Of a stretch of 64,000 bases of DNA, positions 17,146 to 26,030 are shown one piece after another. The DNA is taken from NCBI RefSeq assembly GCF_001613325.1, contig NZ_BDCD01000013.1:124001-188000 (forward strand). Reading direction: 5' to 3'. A program made the position numbers and the translations under genes. The notes under the pieces were generated by a model. The model searched no databases and had not been told where the DNA came from. It saw nothing but the letters and a program-made list of their open reading frames with translations. Numbering within the stretch: the stretch's first letter is position 1; each line of letters begins with the position of its first letter. This stretch comes from Nocardia yamanashiensis NBRC 100130. Lineage in GTDB: Bacteria > Actinomycetota > Actinomycetes > Mycobacteriales > Mycobacteriaceae.

Positions 17146-19179
17146 GTGACATCGTCGGGTCCGGTGCGCCTTGGCCGCCGCACGTTTCTGATCGCCCTGG
17201 GCGCGGTGCCCGCGGCCGCGGCGCTGGCCGCCTGCACCAAAGATGACGCGAAATCGCTTGCCGGGCCGGATCTTTCCGGGTCCGACGAGTCGGTGCGGGT
17301 GCAGGACGATCTGTATCGCTACGTCAACGGCAAGTGGCTGAAGGAGTATCAGCTGCCGCCGGACAAGGTGTCGGTGGGCGCGATCAGCGAGGCCATCGAG
17401 CGCACGCAGAATCAATTGCGCGAGATCATCGACGGCCTCGAGGACCCGAAGCCGGGCACCGACGCGCAGAAGATCCGGGATCTCTACGACGCGCGCGTGG
17501 ATTGGGACACCGTCGAGAAGCTCGGCATGACCCCGCTGCAAGGCCTGTTCGACCAGGTCGACAAGGCCGCGACCAAGGCCGAGCTGGCGAAGGTGATGGG
17601 CGCGCTGCCGATCAGCGGGATCCTCGGGATCGGCGTGGGCATCGATCGCAAGAACTCCACCGCCTACATTCCGACGGTCGGGCAGACCGGCATCGGCCTG
17701 GACGAGGACTACTACAGCAAGCCGCAGTACGCCGAGAAGCTGGCGGCCTACCGGGTCTTCCTGGAGGCGATCGCCAAGGGCGCGGGTTTCCCCGATCCGG
17801 GCGGGATGGCGCAGCGCGTCTTCGATCTGGAGAAGCGGATGGCGGCCGCGTTCTGGGACAAGGTGCGCCAGCGCGATACCGACGCCACCTACAACCGCAT
17901 GAGCTGGGCCCAATTGACCGAACTGGGCAAGGGTTTCGATTTCGAGCCGTGGCTGGCGGGCTGCACGGACCGGTCCAAGGACCTGTTCGCGGAGGTGATC
18001 GTCCGGCAGCCGTCGTATGTCACCGCGGCCGGGCAGCTGTGGGCCGAGACCGATATGGCGGTGCTGCGGGACTACATGAAGCTGCAGCTGGTGGCCGCCT
18101 TCGCCCGGTACCTGCCGATCGCCATCAACGACGCCTACTTCGAATTCTGGGGCCGGACCATGCGCGGCCAGCAGGAGCGGGCCGAGCGCTGGAAGTACGG
18201 CGTCGACATCGTCAACGGCACCCTGCCCGAGGCGCTCGGAAAACTGTACGTGGACAAGTACTTCCCGGCCGCGGCGAAGGACGAGGTCAAGCGGATGGTG
18301 GACGATCTGATGACCGCCTACCGGGAGAACTTCCGCAATTCCGATTGGATGACCCAGCCCACCCGGGACGCGGCGATCGCCAAACTGGACAAGATCACCG
18401 TCAAGATCGGTTACCCGGACAAGTGGGACGACTATTCGAAGCTCACCGTCACCCGCGGCAAGCTGGTCGAATCCCTGCTCGCCGCCAATGCTTTCAGCAA
18501 CAAGAAGGATTGGGACCGGCTCGGCACGCCGGTCGACAAGACCGAATGGGGCATGAGCCCGCAGACCGTCAATGCCTACTACTCGGCCAGCAATAACGAA
18601 ATCGTCTTCCCCGCCGCCTATTTGCAACCGCCGTACTTCGACAAGGACGCGCAGCCGGCGGTGAATTTCGGCGCGGTCGGGGCCACCATCGGGCACGAGA
18701 TCGGGCACGGCTTCGACGATCAGGGCCGCAAATACGACGGCGAGGGCAATCTGCGCGATTGGTGGACGCCGGAGGACAAGGCGGCGTTCGAGGCCAAAGC
18801 CGCCAAGGTGGTGGCGCAGTACGACGGGCTGGTGCCCACCGGGCTCTCGGCCGAGAACAAGGTGAACGGCAAGCTCACCCTCGGCGAGAACCTGGCCGAC
18901 CTGCGCGGGTTGCAGATCGCGCTGGCCGCCTACCGGACCGCGGAAAAGCGCGCGGGCAACGAGAATCCGGACTACAAGAGCATGTTCCTGGGCTATGCGC
19001 GGTCCTGGCGCTCCAAGCAGACCCCGGAGCTGACCGCCGACCAGCTCAACGACACCCACTCCCCCGACGAGTTCCGCTGCAACATCACGGTGCGGAATCT
19101 GCCCGAGTTCTACAGCGCGTTCGGGGTGAAAGAAGGCGACAAGCTGTTCCTGGCACAGGACCAGCGCGTCACCTTCTGA
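17146..19179 (+). CDS. M13 family zinc metallopeptidase, tandem paralogue
   Basis: A 677-residue paralogue of the preceding gene, similar over its whole length, with the Tat-like RRTFLIALG, a lipobox LAACT region, NAYYSASNNEIVFPA, HEIGH (TIGHEIGHGFDDQG) and ENLADLRG. All zinc ligands and the catalytic Glu are present, so both copies should be active. The GTG follows AGAGGG. Related secreted M13 enzymes in mycobacteria act at the envelope and in infection; the substrate here is unknown. Confidence 0.92.
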   Translation: MTSSGPVRLGRRTFLIALGAVPAAAALAACTKDDAKSLAGPDLSGSDESVRVQDDLYRYVNGKWLKEYQLPPDKVSVGAISEAIERTQNQLREIIDGLEDPKPGTDAQKIRDLYDARVDWDTVEKLGMTPLQGLFDQVDKAATKAELAKVMGALPISGILGIGVGIDRKNSTAYIPTVGQTGIGLDEDYYSKPQYAEKLAAYRVFLEAIAKGAGFPDPGGMAQRVFDLEKRMAAAFWDKVRQRDTDATYNRMSWAQLTELGKGFDFEPWLAGCTDRSKDLFAEVIVRQPSYVTAAGQLWAETDMAVLRDYMKLQLVAAFARYLPIAINDAYFEFWGRTMRGQQERAERWKYGVDIVNGTLPEALGKLYVDKYFPAAAKDEVKRMVDDLMTAYRENFRNSDWMTQPTRDAAIAKLDKITVKIGYPDKWDDYSKLTVTRGKLVESLLAANAFSNKKDWDRLGTPVDKTEWGMSPQTVNAYYSASNNEIVFPAAYLQPPYFDKDAQPAVNFGAVGATIGHEIGHGFDDQGRKYDGEGNLRDWWTPEDKAAFEAKAAKVVAQYDGLVPTGLSAENKVNGKLTLGENLADLRGLQIALAAYRTAEKRAGNENPDYKSMFLGYARSWRSKQTPELTADQLNDTHSPDEFRCNITVRNLPEFYSAFGVKEGDKLFLAQDQRVTF

Positions 19180-19182
19180 GCG

Positions 19183-19518
19183 TCACTGCTCCTCGAGTAG
19201 CTGGCGCGGGGCCGCCTGCCGCCACGAATCGGCGATGATGGCCTCGAGTTCGTCCTGGTCGTCGATGGCGGCCAGGCGAACCCGGATCCAGGCGTTGTAG
19301 GCCTCGTGCGGGGCGATCCAGAACTTGTCCGGTTCGGCCTGCACCAGTTCGTCACGGTCGGCCATGGGGCAGCGCACGGCCATCGAGGTCTCCTGCTCCG
19401 GCAGGGTCAGGAACAGCTTCCCGGACACCCGGAAGGTCGGCATCTGCCACTCGAAGAGTTCCTTGGTCTCGGGCAGTGAAAGTGCCGCAGCGCGAACGTC
19501 ATCGCCGGTTGCCGTCAT
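19183..19518 (-). CDS. MmcQ/YjbR family protein
   Basis: A 111-residue protein of the YjbR (CyaY-like fold) family: DVRAAALSLPETKELFEWQMPTFRVSGKLFLTL and DKFWIAPHEAYNAWIRVRLAAID. Family members are described as DNA-binding but the role is poorly defined. I chose the ATG at 19518, since it begins at the family's usual N-terminus; the frame is open to 19548. It is convergent with the second M13 gene, 3 bp between stop codons. Confidence 0.85.
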   Translation of the reverse strand: MTATGDDVRAAALSLPETKELFEWQMPTFRVSGKLFLTLPEQETSMAVRCPMADRDELVQAEPDKFWIAPHEAYNAWIRVRLAAIDDQDELEAIIADSWRQAAPRQLLEEQ

Positions 19519-19566
19519 GTTCCCGATGTTCCCAGGCGGGTACGACAACCGGCGACGCGGCCGGGC

Positions 19567-21693
19567 TCAGTGCGTGACCAGCCGCCAATTGTCGGGCAGG
19601 TTGCTGGCGGTGACGCGGTCGCCTTCCACGGCCAGGTCGACCACGGTGCCGCCCAGGCGCAGATCGGTGAGTTCCACCCGGCCCCAGCGCGCGGGCAGAT
19701 GCGGCAGCACCGTGAGGGTGCGGTGCGGGACATCGGGATCCAGGCCGAGGAAGGACCGGACCAGCAGCAGCGGGGCGGCGCTGGCCCAGGCCTGCGGGGA
19801 GCAGGAGGTCGGATAGGGCACGGGGGCGGCGAATTTGGCGCGCGGGAAGCCGCAGAACAGCTCCGGGAGCCGCCCGCCGAACGCCCCGGCCGCGTCCAGC
19901 AGGCCCTCGGCCAGGCGGGTGGCGAGTTCGACGGCGCCGGGCAGGTGCCGGTAGCGCAGCAGGCCGGCGACGGTGATCGCGGTGTCGTGCGGCCAGACCG
20001 AGCCGTTGTGATAGCTCATCGGGTTGTAGGCGCCCATATTGGAAGCCAGTGTGCGCAAACCGAATCCGGTGTCCATATCGGAACTCGCGAGTTTGCCGAT
20101 GACCAGCGCGGCGTGCTCGTCGGTGATGATGCCCGACCACAGGCAGTGCCCGATATTGCTGGTCAGGGCGTCGAGGCGGCGTTTGTCCCGATCCAAACCG
20201 ACCGCGAACCAGCCCTTTTCGGGCAGCCAGAAGGCTTCGGCGAATTTGGTGCGGAGTTCGGCGGCGCGATCGCGCAGGTGCCCGGCGGTGGTGCCGTCGC
20301 CGAATTCCTCGGCCAGATCGGCGCGGGCGCGCAGCGCGGCGTACACGTAGCCCTGCACCTCGCACAGCGCGATCGGCGGTTCCGGCAGATGGCCCGCCGC
20401 ATCGTTGATGCCGTCGAAACTGTCCTTCCAGCCCTGATTGATCAGACCGCGATCGGTGGCGCGACGGTATTCGACGAAACCGTCGCCGTCGCGATCGCCG
20501 AAGTCGGCCATCCAGGCCAGCGCGGCATCGGCGGCGGGCAGCAGCGCCCGCACCGCCTCGACATCGGCGCCCCACGCCCGGGCCTGCGCCAGCAGCATGA
20601 CGAAAAGCGGTGTGGCGTCGACGGTTCCGTAATAGGTCTCACCGCCCAGCACCGCGCCGCTGGCCGGGCCGCGCCGCATCTCGTGCATGATGCGCCCGGG
20701 TTCCTCCTCGGTCATGGGATCGACGCGCTGGCCCTGCATCTCGGCCAGCTGCTGCAGCGTGCCCACGGCCAGGCCGACGTCCAGGGGCAGCGCCATCCAG
20801 GCGGTGAGCAGGGAATCGCGGCCGAACAGGGTCATGAACCAGGGCGCGCCCGCCGCCACGAACGGCCGGCCACCGCGCGCGTCGTCGTGAATCTGCAAGG
20901 CGCCCAGATCGCTTTCGGTGCGCCGCAGGATCCAGGCCAGTTGCGGGTCCGCGGCGGTGATGTTGGCGGCGGTGTCGCGCCAGGCGGCGATCTTGCGGCT
21001 GGGTTCGCTGGTCTCGTAGTGCTCGCCGGGCCGCAGCGGCGAATGAATGGGCTGATTGCCCATGGTCGGCTGGGCCACGATCTCGGTCTGCCAGCGCCCG
21101 CCCGCCGGGACCACCGCCCGCCAGGACAGCGAACCCGGCAGCACCACCGGCGTTTCCGAGGACGACACCGCCAGCCCGCGCGAGCGGTCGGAACGGTCGT
21201 TGAGCAGTAATTCCACATCCGCCACCAGGACCTCGGCGCGGGCATTGCCGCCGCGGCCCTCCTTGACCGCGAACAGGTCCACGAAATCGGCGTCGATGTG
21301 CAGGGTCAGGTCCAGGGCGGTGGTCTCGCGGCCCAGGTTCTCCACGGTGATGGTCTCGCGCAGGCCATCGGCCACGAGCCGTTCCCGGACTATCAATACT
21401 GTGCTGTCAGCGGCGCCGGCCCGGGGAGGCCGGCGCAGTATGAACCGGGCGGTGAACGCCTCCGGACTCAATACCGACAGCGGCTCCGGCCGCTGCCCGT
21501 CCAATCGCAGTTCCCACCGGGACAGCACGCGGGCGTCCCGGTAGAACAGACCGTACGGGGTGCCCAGCTCGACATCGCCGAGCCGGTCCGACAGGCAGAA
21601 CGTGCTGCCCTCCACCAATGTCACCGCACCGCCGGCCCCACCCAGGGTCGAGGGCTCACCGGTGTTCAGCGCGGCCGGAGCCTCTCCGTTCAT
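19567..21693 (-). CDS. Glycogen debranching enzyme-like (amylo-alpha-1,6-glucosidase) protein
   Basis: The 708 residues comprise an N-terminal GDE_N_bis-type beta domain (about 20-230; TLVEGSTFCLSDRLGDVELGTPYGLFYRDARVLS) and an (alpha/alpha)6 glycosidase domain (about 260-700; FMTLFGRDSLLTAWMALP, DWNAGD-like AWMADFGDRDGDGFVEY, NQGWKDSFDGI). Such proteins hydrolyse alpha-glucans or trim sugar-containing polymers in the cytosol. The ATG overlaps the stop of the GT4 gene (ATGA), so the two are translated together and probably work on the same glycan. Confidence 0.85.
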   Translation of the reverse strand: MNGEAPAALNTGEPSTLGGAGGAVTLVEGSTFCLSDRLGDVELGTPYGLFYRDARVLSRWELRLDGQRPEPLSVLSPEAFTARFILRRPPRAGAADSTVLIVRERLVADGLRETITVENLGRETTALDLTLHIDADFVDLFAVKEGRGGNARAEVLVADVELLLNDRSDRSRGLAVSSSETPVVLPGSLSWRAVVPAGGRWQTEIVAQPTMGNQPIHSPLRPGEHYETSEPSRKIAAWRDTAANITAADPQLAWILRRTESDLGALQIHDDARGGRPFVAAGAPWFMTLFGRDSLLTAWMALPLDVGLAVGTLQQLAEMQGQRVDPMTEEEPGRIMHEMRRGPASGAVLGGETYYGTVDATPLFVMLLAQARAWGADVEAVRALLPAADAALAWMADFGDRDGDGFVEYRRATDRGLINQGWKDSFDGINDAAGHLPEPPIALCEVQGYVYAALRARADLAEEFGDGTTAGHLRDRAAELRTKFAEAFWLPEKGWFAVGLDRDKRRLDALTSNIGHCLWSGIITDEHAALVIGKLASSDMDTGFGLRTLASNMGAYNPMSYHNGSVWPHDTAITVAGLLRYRHLPGAVELATRLAEGLLDAAGAFGGRLPELFCGFPRAKFAAPVPYPTSCSPQAWASAAPLLLVRSFLGLDPDVPHRTLTVLPHLPARWGRVELTDLRLGGTVVDLAVEGDRVTASNLPDNWRLVTH

Positions 21694-23351
21694 ACGGAAC
21701 CTTCCTCCAAAGCACCCGGATCCGGCACTGCGCCGGGCTCGGCTCCGGACGCGGAACCTGTTGCATGGCTGATCGTTTCCGGAACCGTTCTACGGCCCGT
21801 GACGAAGCCGCCGCCGGTCAAGAGGGGTGGATCGGCGACCAGCTCGGCGACGACCTCGGGCGGAAGCGGCCCGAGGGGCGAATTGCCCGGTGTGGGAATC
21901 GGATTCGACGGCCGCGCCCCGAGCTCGCCCGGGACCGGCAGCGCCGAATCTACCGGCAATCCGGCCACCGCCCCCGTAGCCGGGCCCGGCGTGCCCGGTC
22001 CGCCCGGTGCGGGTCCCGGACCACGATCGAGCTTTCCGCGCGTACCGCGACCGGTGAGGCCGGGACGACCCGTCGTGGCGCTTCTTCCCGAACCGGCGGA
22101 GCCGGGCGTGCGGCCGGACGGTACGGCGCCGCCGCGGCCCGGGCCGGTGCCGGCGGCCCGCCCGGATTGCGGAATGGATTGGTGCGAGGGCGCGGTGGAC
22201 CAGGTGTGGATGGTGACGCGGCCGGGGCGACGGGGTTTGTGGTCGCGGACGACGGCGCGGTAGATGTCCTCGTAGCCGCGGCCGAGGGTGTCGCTGCCGA
22301 ACTTGGCCGTGACGTGGTCGCGCATGACCTGCGGGTCGTAGCCGGCGACTTCCTTGATGGCGGCGGGTATTTCGGCGGGATCGTCGCAGATGCGGCCGGT
22401 GACGCCGTCGACCACGACCTCGGCGACCGCGCCGCCGCGCAGGGCGACGACGGGGGTGCCGCAGACCATCGCCTCGATCATGACCATGCCGAAGGGTTCC
22501 TCCCAGCGGATGGGGAAGAGCAGGCAGCGCGCGTGTGCGAGCAGTTCGCGTTTGGCGCGCGCGTCGGCCATGCCGAACATGGTGTCCTGCGGGGTGAGCA
22601 GGTGTTCGACCTGGGCGTGGAAGTAGTCGAGTTCCGGTGGCTCGGCGCACTTTCCGGCCAGGATGAGCGGCAGGCCGGCGGCGTGCGCGGCCTCCAGGGC
22701 CAGGTGCGGGGCCTTGTCGGCGGTGAAGCGGCCCAGGAACAGCGCGTAGTCCCGCTTCTCGGTGACGAACGGCCAGTCCTCGACCCGGATCGCATTGTGC
22801 ACGCGCCCGGCCCAATTCAGGTCGGGGGCCAGGGCGCGCTGCCGATCACTGATGGCCACCAGGTGCGCTTCCTCGCCGAGTTCGCGGTAGTAGGTGTACG
22901 GGTCGCCGTACACCGGGCCGTGCACGGTCACCACGGTGGGCAGCCCCAGATCGCGGTATGTCGGCATATTGAGCGGTCCGGCGAAGGTGTGATCGTGCAC
23001 CAGGTCCAGGCCGCCGCCGACCGCGAGGCGTTCCAGCGCGCGCCGGACCTTCAAGGCGTGCACCACTTCCGGGAAGGGATCGCCGAGCCGTTCGGATTGC
23101 GCGCGATCCCACAGCGACAGGAAGCGGCCCTTGGTTCCGTTCTCGCCGGCGCCCAGCAGGGTGACCTCGTGGCCGCGCTCGACCAGCGCGTCCACCAGAT
23201 CGGCCACCACCGATTCGACGCCGCCGTATGCCTTGGGCGGGATGTCGAAATACGGTGGCACCACCATCGCGATGCGTAGTTTGCCGCGATCGGCGGGTGG
23301 GAACTCGTAGGGGGCAGACGCCGGGCCGGGCGCCGGGAATTGCGCGCTCAT
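21690..23351 (-). CDS. GT4 family glycosyltransferase with long disordered tail
   Basis: The 553-residue protein has a GT-B fold: N-terminal RIAMVVPPYFDIPPKAYGGVESVV, LVHDHTF, and the nucleotide-sugar site WEEPFGMVMIEAMVCGTPVVA (about residue 300). After about residue 400 comes a 150-residue Gly/Pro/Arg/Thr-rich tail without a predicted fold. The ATG at 23351 follows GGAAAGGAG; the longer frame to 23624 is rejected. Coupling with the debranching enzyme suggests alpha-glucan metabolism. Confidence 0.85.
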   Translation of the reverse strand: MSAQFPAPGPASAPYEFPPADRGKLRIAMVVPPYFDIPPKAYGGVESVVADLVDALVERGHEVTLLGAGENGTKGRFLSLWDRAQSERLGDPFPEVVHALKVRRALERLAVGGGLDLVHDHTFAGPLNMPTYRDLGLPTVVTVHGPVYGDPYTYYRELGEEAHLVAISDRQRALAPDLNWAGRVHNAIRVEDWPFVTEKRDYALFLGRFTADKAPHLALEAAHAAGLPLILAGKCAEPPELDYFHAQVEHLLTPQDTMFGMADARAKRELLAHARCLLFPIRWEEPFGMVMIEAMVCGTPVVALRGGAVAEVVVDGVTGRICDDPAEIPAAIKEVAGYDPQVMRDHVTAKFGSDTLGRGYEDIYRAVVRDHKPRRPGRVTIHTWSTAPSHQSIPQSGRAAGTGPGRGGAVPSGRTPGSAGSGRSATTGRPGLTGRGTRGKLDRGPGPAPGGPGTPGPATGAVAGLPVDSALPVPGELGARPSNPIPTPGNSPLGPLPPEVVAELVADPPLLTGGGFVTGRRTVPETISHATGSASGAEPGAVPDPGALEEGSV

Positions 23352-23726
23352 GGCCTCTCCTTTCCGGAACACGGTGCCGATGCCGGAGTGGCATCGACGG
23401 GGCGGCCGTGATCGGCGGGAGAGATCGAAAACGAATGTGCCGCAGTGCACTGCCCCGGGTCGGCAGGCCGGGATGAGTACCCGGGCAGGCCGGAATCGCG
23501 CGGGGGGTTTCGATGGCGCTGCAGGGGATGAACGCCGGTGATCGTCGCGCCGGTCGGCGCAACGTCGCGCTCTACGGCCATTAGGTGAGTTCCACGATAT
23601 CGCCGGAGATCTCATCCTCACCACGGATCGGTGGTGTTCGGTGGTTTATCCGTAGAAAGTTCGGCCGTCGCTAGCGCGGCATTCGGGAACCGGACAACAA
23701 TCCGTTACCCCAGAATGACCGGTTCG
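23352..23726. other. Intergenic region upstream of GT4 gene
   Basis: The 375 bp lie between the GT4 start and the end of the adenylation-like gene, both on the minus strand. The region should contain the GT4 promoter and the terminator of the other gene. Open frames here have poor codon bias. I see no convincing promoter motif, repeat or small gene. Confidence 0.5.
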
Positions 23727-24788
23727 TCAGGCGGCGTAATCGATTTCGGCATCGGCGATGACGGCGGGCACGGTATCGAAGACCAGCCAGCCGTCCGCGG
23801 TCCAGCCGCCGCGCGCACCGGTACGAACCAACCGGCCGCCCGGCACGAACGGATCATCGAAGAAGCCGGGCACCTCGGCGTCGGTCTCCAGCGCCAGCGC
23901 CGCGCCGCCCAGATACACCTCGCCGCTGCCGCCCGGCGCGACCGGGCGCATGGCCTCGTCCAGCACCAGCAGCCGTGCGCCCGGGATGGGACGCAGGCGG
24001 CCGGAGCCATCGAGCGGACCGCGCGCCGCCACGCCCGCGTATTCGATTGCGGTGTAGGCGAATCCGGCGCAGGAGCCGGGCGCGATGGTGCGCAGCAGGC
24101 CGGACAGCATTGCCGGGCACTCGGTTCCGAGCACATCCCAGCGGCGCACCGTCGGCAGTTCCGGGGCCGGCACGTGCGCGAACCGGGCCAGGGTGGCGGC
24201 GTCGGCGACCACGTGGGTGGCGGCGCAGCCCGCGAGCAGGACGGCCAGCGCGGTGGCGTCGGCGCGCTGCGCGGCGGTGGTGAGCACCAGGGTGGCGCCG
24301 TCGGCGAGGGCGGCGAGGAGTTCGACGGCCGCGTCGGAGGTGTTCCAGTCGGTGGCCAGCACCCGCACATCGGCGGAACCGAAGGCGCGGTCCAGGCGGC
24401 AGGCGCGCAGATCGGCGGCCACCGCGCGGCGGTCGTCGGCGGCGGCGGAGATGGCGACCGGTTTCAGGCCGGTGCCGTCGGGGCCGAGTTCGGCGAGCAT
24501 CGCACCGGTGGCGGCGGCCGCGGCGACCTCACAGAGCAGCCGGGCCAGATCGTCGAGGGTGGGTCCGGCGGTGCCGGTGACGCCGCCGTCGAGGCGTTCG
24601 TAGAGTTCGGCGTAGGTGAGGATGTGCCCGCCGCAGCGCACCGCGGTCCGCAGCGCGGGGACACGGCGACCGCATTCGATCAGGCTGGAAACCGACGGCA
24701 CGTCGTACAGTTCGACGCCATTGGCCCATTCGTCCACGAGCCGGTGACGTTCCACCGCGGACAAACTCTCGGGCACCGCACGCTCCAT
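23727..24788 (-). CDS. Degenerate stand-alone adenylation-domain-like protein
   Basis: The 353 residues open like a C-A linker and A-domain N-terminus of an NRPS (LSAVERHRLVDEWANG, then LTYAELYERLDGG) and end with relics of the A5-A7 region (GSGEVYLGGAALALE and GGRLVRTGARGGWTADGWL). The phosphate-binding A3 motif (S/T-G-rich loop) and the whole C-terminal lid domain with the catalytic lysine are absent, so amino-acid activation is not expected. It lies downstream of an iron box and divergent from the siderophore-binding lipoprotein. It may be a scaffold or regulatory relic in the siderophore cluster. The ATG at 24788 follows GAGG; GTG 24797 is possible. Confidence 0.65.
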   Translation of the reverse strand: MERAVPESLSAVERHRLVDEWANGVELYDVPSVSSLIECGRRVPALRTAVRCGGHILTYAELYERLDGGVTGTAGPTLDDLARLLCEVAAAAATGAMLAELGPDGTGLKPVAISAAADDRRAVAADLRACRLDRAFGSADVRVLATDWNTSDAAVELLAALADGATLVLTTAAQRADATALAVLLAGCAATHVVADAATLARFAHVPAPELPTVRRWDVLGTECPAMLSGLLRTIAPGSCAGFAYTAIEYAGVAARGPLDGSGRLRPIPGARLLVLDEAMRPVAPGGSGEVYLGGAALALETDAEVPGFFDDPFVPGGRLVRTGARGGWTADGWLVFDTVPAVIADAEIDYAA

Positions 24789-24812
24789 TGCTCTCACCTC
24801 GAACTACACAAC

Positions 24813-24831
24813 TTATGCAAGCCTAACTTAA
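24813..24831. promoter_or_regulatory. Iron box upstream of the adenylation-like gene
   Basis: The 19-bp sequence matches the IdeR/DtxR consensus (TTAGGTTAGSCTAACCTAA) at about 15 positions, with the conserved core AGCCTAAC. It lies 25 bp from the start of the minus-strand gene, as expected for iron-dependent repression. Confidence 0.7.
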
Positions 24832-24903
24832 ACCACGAAGAACACGATAGGCAGGCCCACCGGGGATCGAACCGGCAACGGCTTCCGGCAACCAGCTCGC
24901 ATC

Positions 24904-24922
24904 TTAGGCTAGGCTCACCTAC
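24904..24922. promoter_or_regulatory. Iron box upstream of the siderophore-binding lipoprotein
   Basis: The 19 bp (TTAGGCTAGGCTCACCTAC) match the IdeR consensus at 16 positions. They lie 50 bp before the plus-strand start, so this and the 24813 box give the divergent genes separate sites. Confidence 0.75.
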
Positions 24923-24971
24923 TGCTCGGGTGTTTTCGCCGGGCGACGGCAGAAATAAGGAGAAGTCGACG

Positions 24972-25997
24972 ATGAAATCGGCGCGCCTGAAGTTCCCGAA
25001 GGCCCGCGGCGGCGCCGCGACGACGGGTCGGCGATCGCACGCGTGGCGCGCGGGTGTGGCGGTGCTCGCGGCCACGCTCACGCTCGGCCTCACCGCGTGC
25101 GGGTCCAGCGGTGACGAGGAGACCGGCGACAGCGGCGCGCCCGTCACCATCGCCCACGCCAAGGGTTCGACCACCGTCAACGGCACCCCGAAACGGATTG
25201 TGACGCTGGGCAACCAGTGGCTCGACACCGCGCAGGCGCTGGGCGTGACGCCGGTCGGCTACGTCGACAATATCGCCGTGCTCTCCAAGACCGCGCCGCC
25301 GTGGGAGCCCAAGTCGCTGGAATCGTCGAAGGCGCTGCAGACCACCGGCAGTCTGCCCGAGCAGATCGCGGCGCTGAATCCCGATCTGATCCTGGTGGAT
25401 CCGTTCATCGCCGACGCCAAGACCTACGAGGATCTGTCCAAGGTCGCGCCGACCGTGCCGGGGCTGACCAAGGAAGCCGTGACGCCGTGGCCGGATCAGG
25501 TGCGGGCGCTGGGCAAGATCCTGCACAAGGACGCCGATGCCGAGCAGGTGATCAGCGATCTGAACGCGCGCATCGACGGTATCGCGCAACGCAATCCGGG
25601 GCTGAAGGGCAAGACCTTCGTCAGCAGCTGGCTGGCCGGGCCGTCGCAGCTGATGGTGCTGACCGATCCCAAGGACGGGTCCACGCTGCTGTTCACCCAG
25701 CTGGGCATGACGATTCCGCAGAAGCTGGTGGAGCAGGGCGGCAATGGCGGGCGGCTGGCGCTCTCGCCGGAGCGGCTGGACGAGCTGAATTCCGATCTGC
25801 TGCTGGCGGGTTATTCGCCGGGCCAGGACGAGAAGTACCGGCAGCTGCCGGGTTACAACGATCTGCCCGCGACGAAGAAGAACGCCGTCGTGTTCCTGAC
25901 CGTGCAGGAGATCAGCGCCGTCAACCAGCCGACCCCGCTGGCGCTGCCCTACCTGCTGGACAAGCTGGAACCGGCGCTCGCCAACGCCGCGAAATAA
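24972..25997 (+). CDS. Iron-siderophore ABC transporter substrate-binding lipoprotein
   Basis: The 341-residue protein has a signal peptide with lipobox LTACG (cysteine near residue 46) and a FecB/TroA-type periplasmic binding fold: PKRIVTLGNQWLDTAQALGVTPVGYVD, then LPEQIAALNPDLILVDPFI and TFVSSWLAGPSQLMVL. It would capture ferric siderophore at the outer face of the membrane. The ATG at 24972 follows AAGGAG; the open frame extends upstream to 23631 but crosses the iron box. No permease or ATPase of a FecCD type is in the window. SagB-type dehydrogenase follows by 33 bp, probably in one operon. Confidence 0.9.
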   Translation: MKSARLKFPKARGGAATTGRRSHAWRAGVAVLAATLTLGLTACGSSGDEETGDSGAPVTIAHAKGSTTVNGTPKRIVTLGNQWLDTAQALGVTPVGYVDNIAVLSKTAPPWEPKSLESSKALQTTGSLPEQIAALNPDLILVDPFIADAKTYEDLSKVAPTVPGLTKEAVTPWPDQVRALGKILHKDADAEQVISDLNARIDGIAQRNPGLKGKTFVSSWLAGPSQLMVLTDPKDGSTLLFTQLGMTIPQKLVEQGGNGGRLALSPERLDELNSDLLLAGYSPGQDEKYRQLPGYNDLPATKKNAVVFLTVQEISAVNQPTPLALPYLLDKLEPALANAAK

Positions 25998-26030
25998 GCC
26001 CGCCCGCCACGTAATTCGAAGGATCCGCGG

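Noticed and set aside
21690..21950. Frameshift at the end of the GT4 gene
   Set aside because: The Gly/Pro-rich tail stays in frame to an ATGA overlap with the next gene, so it is a genuine low-complexity tail.
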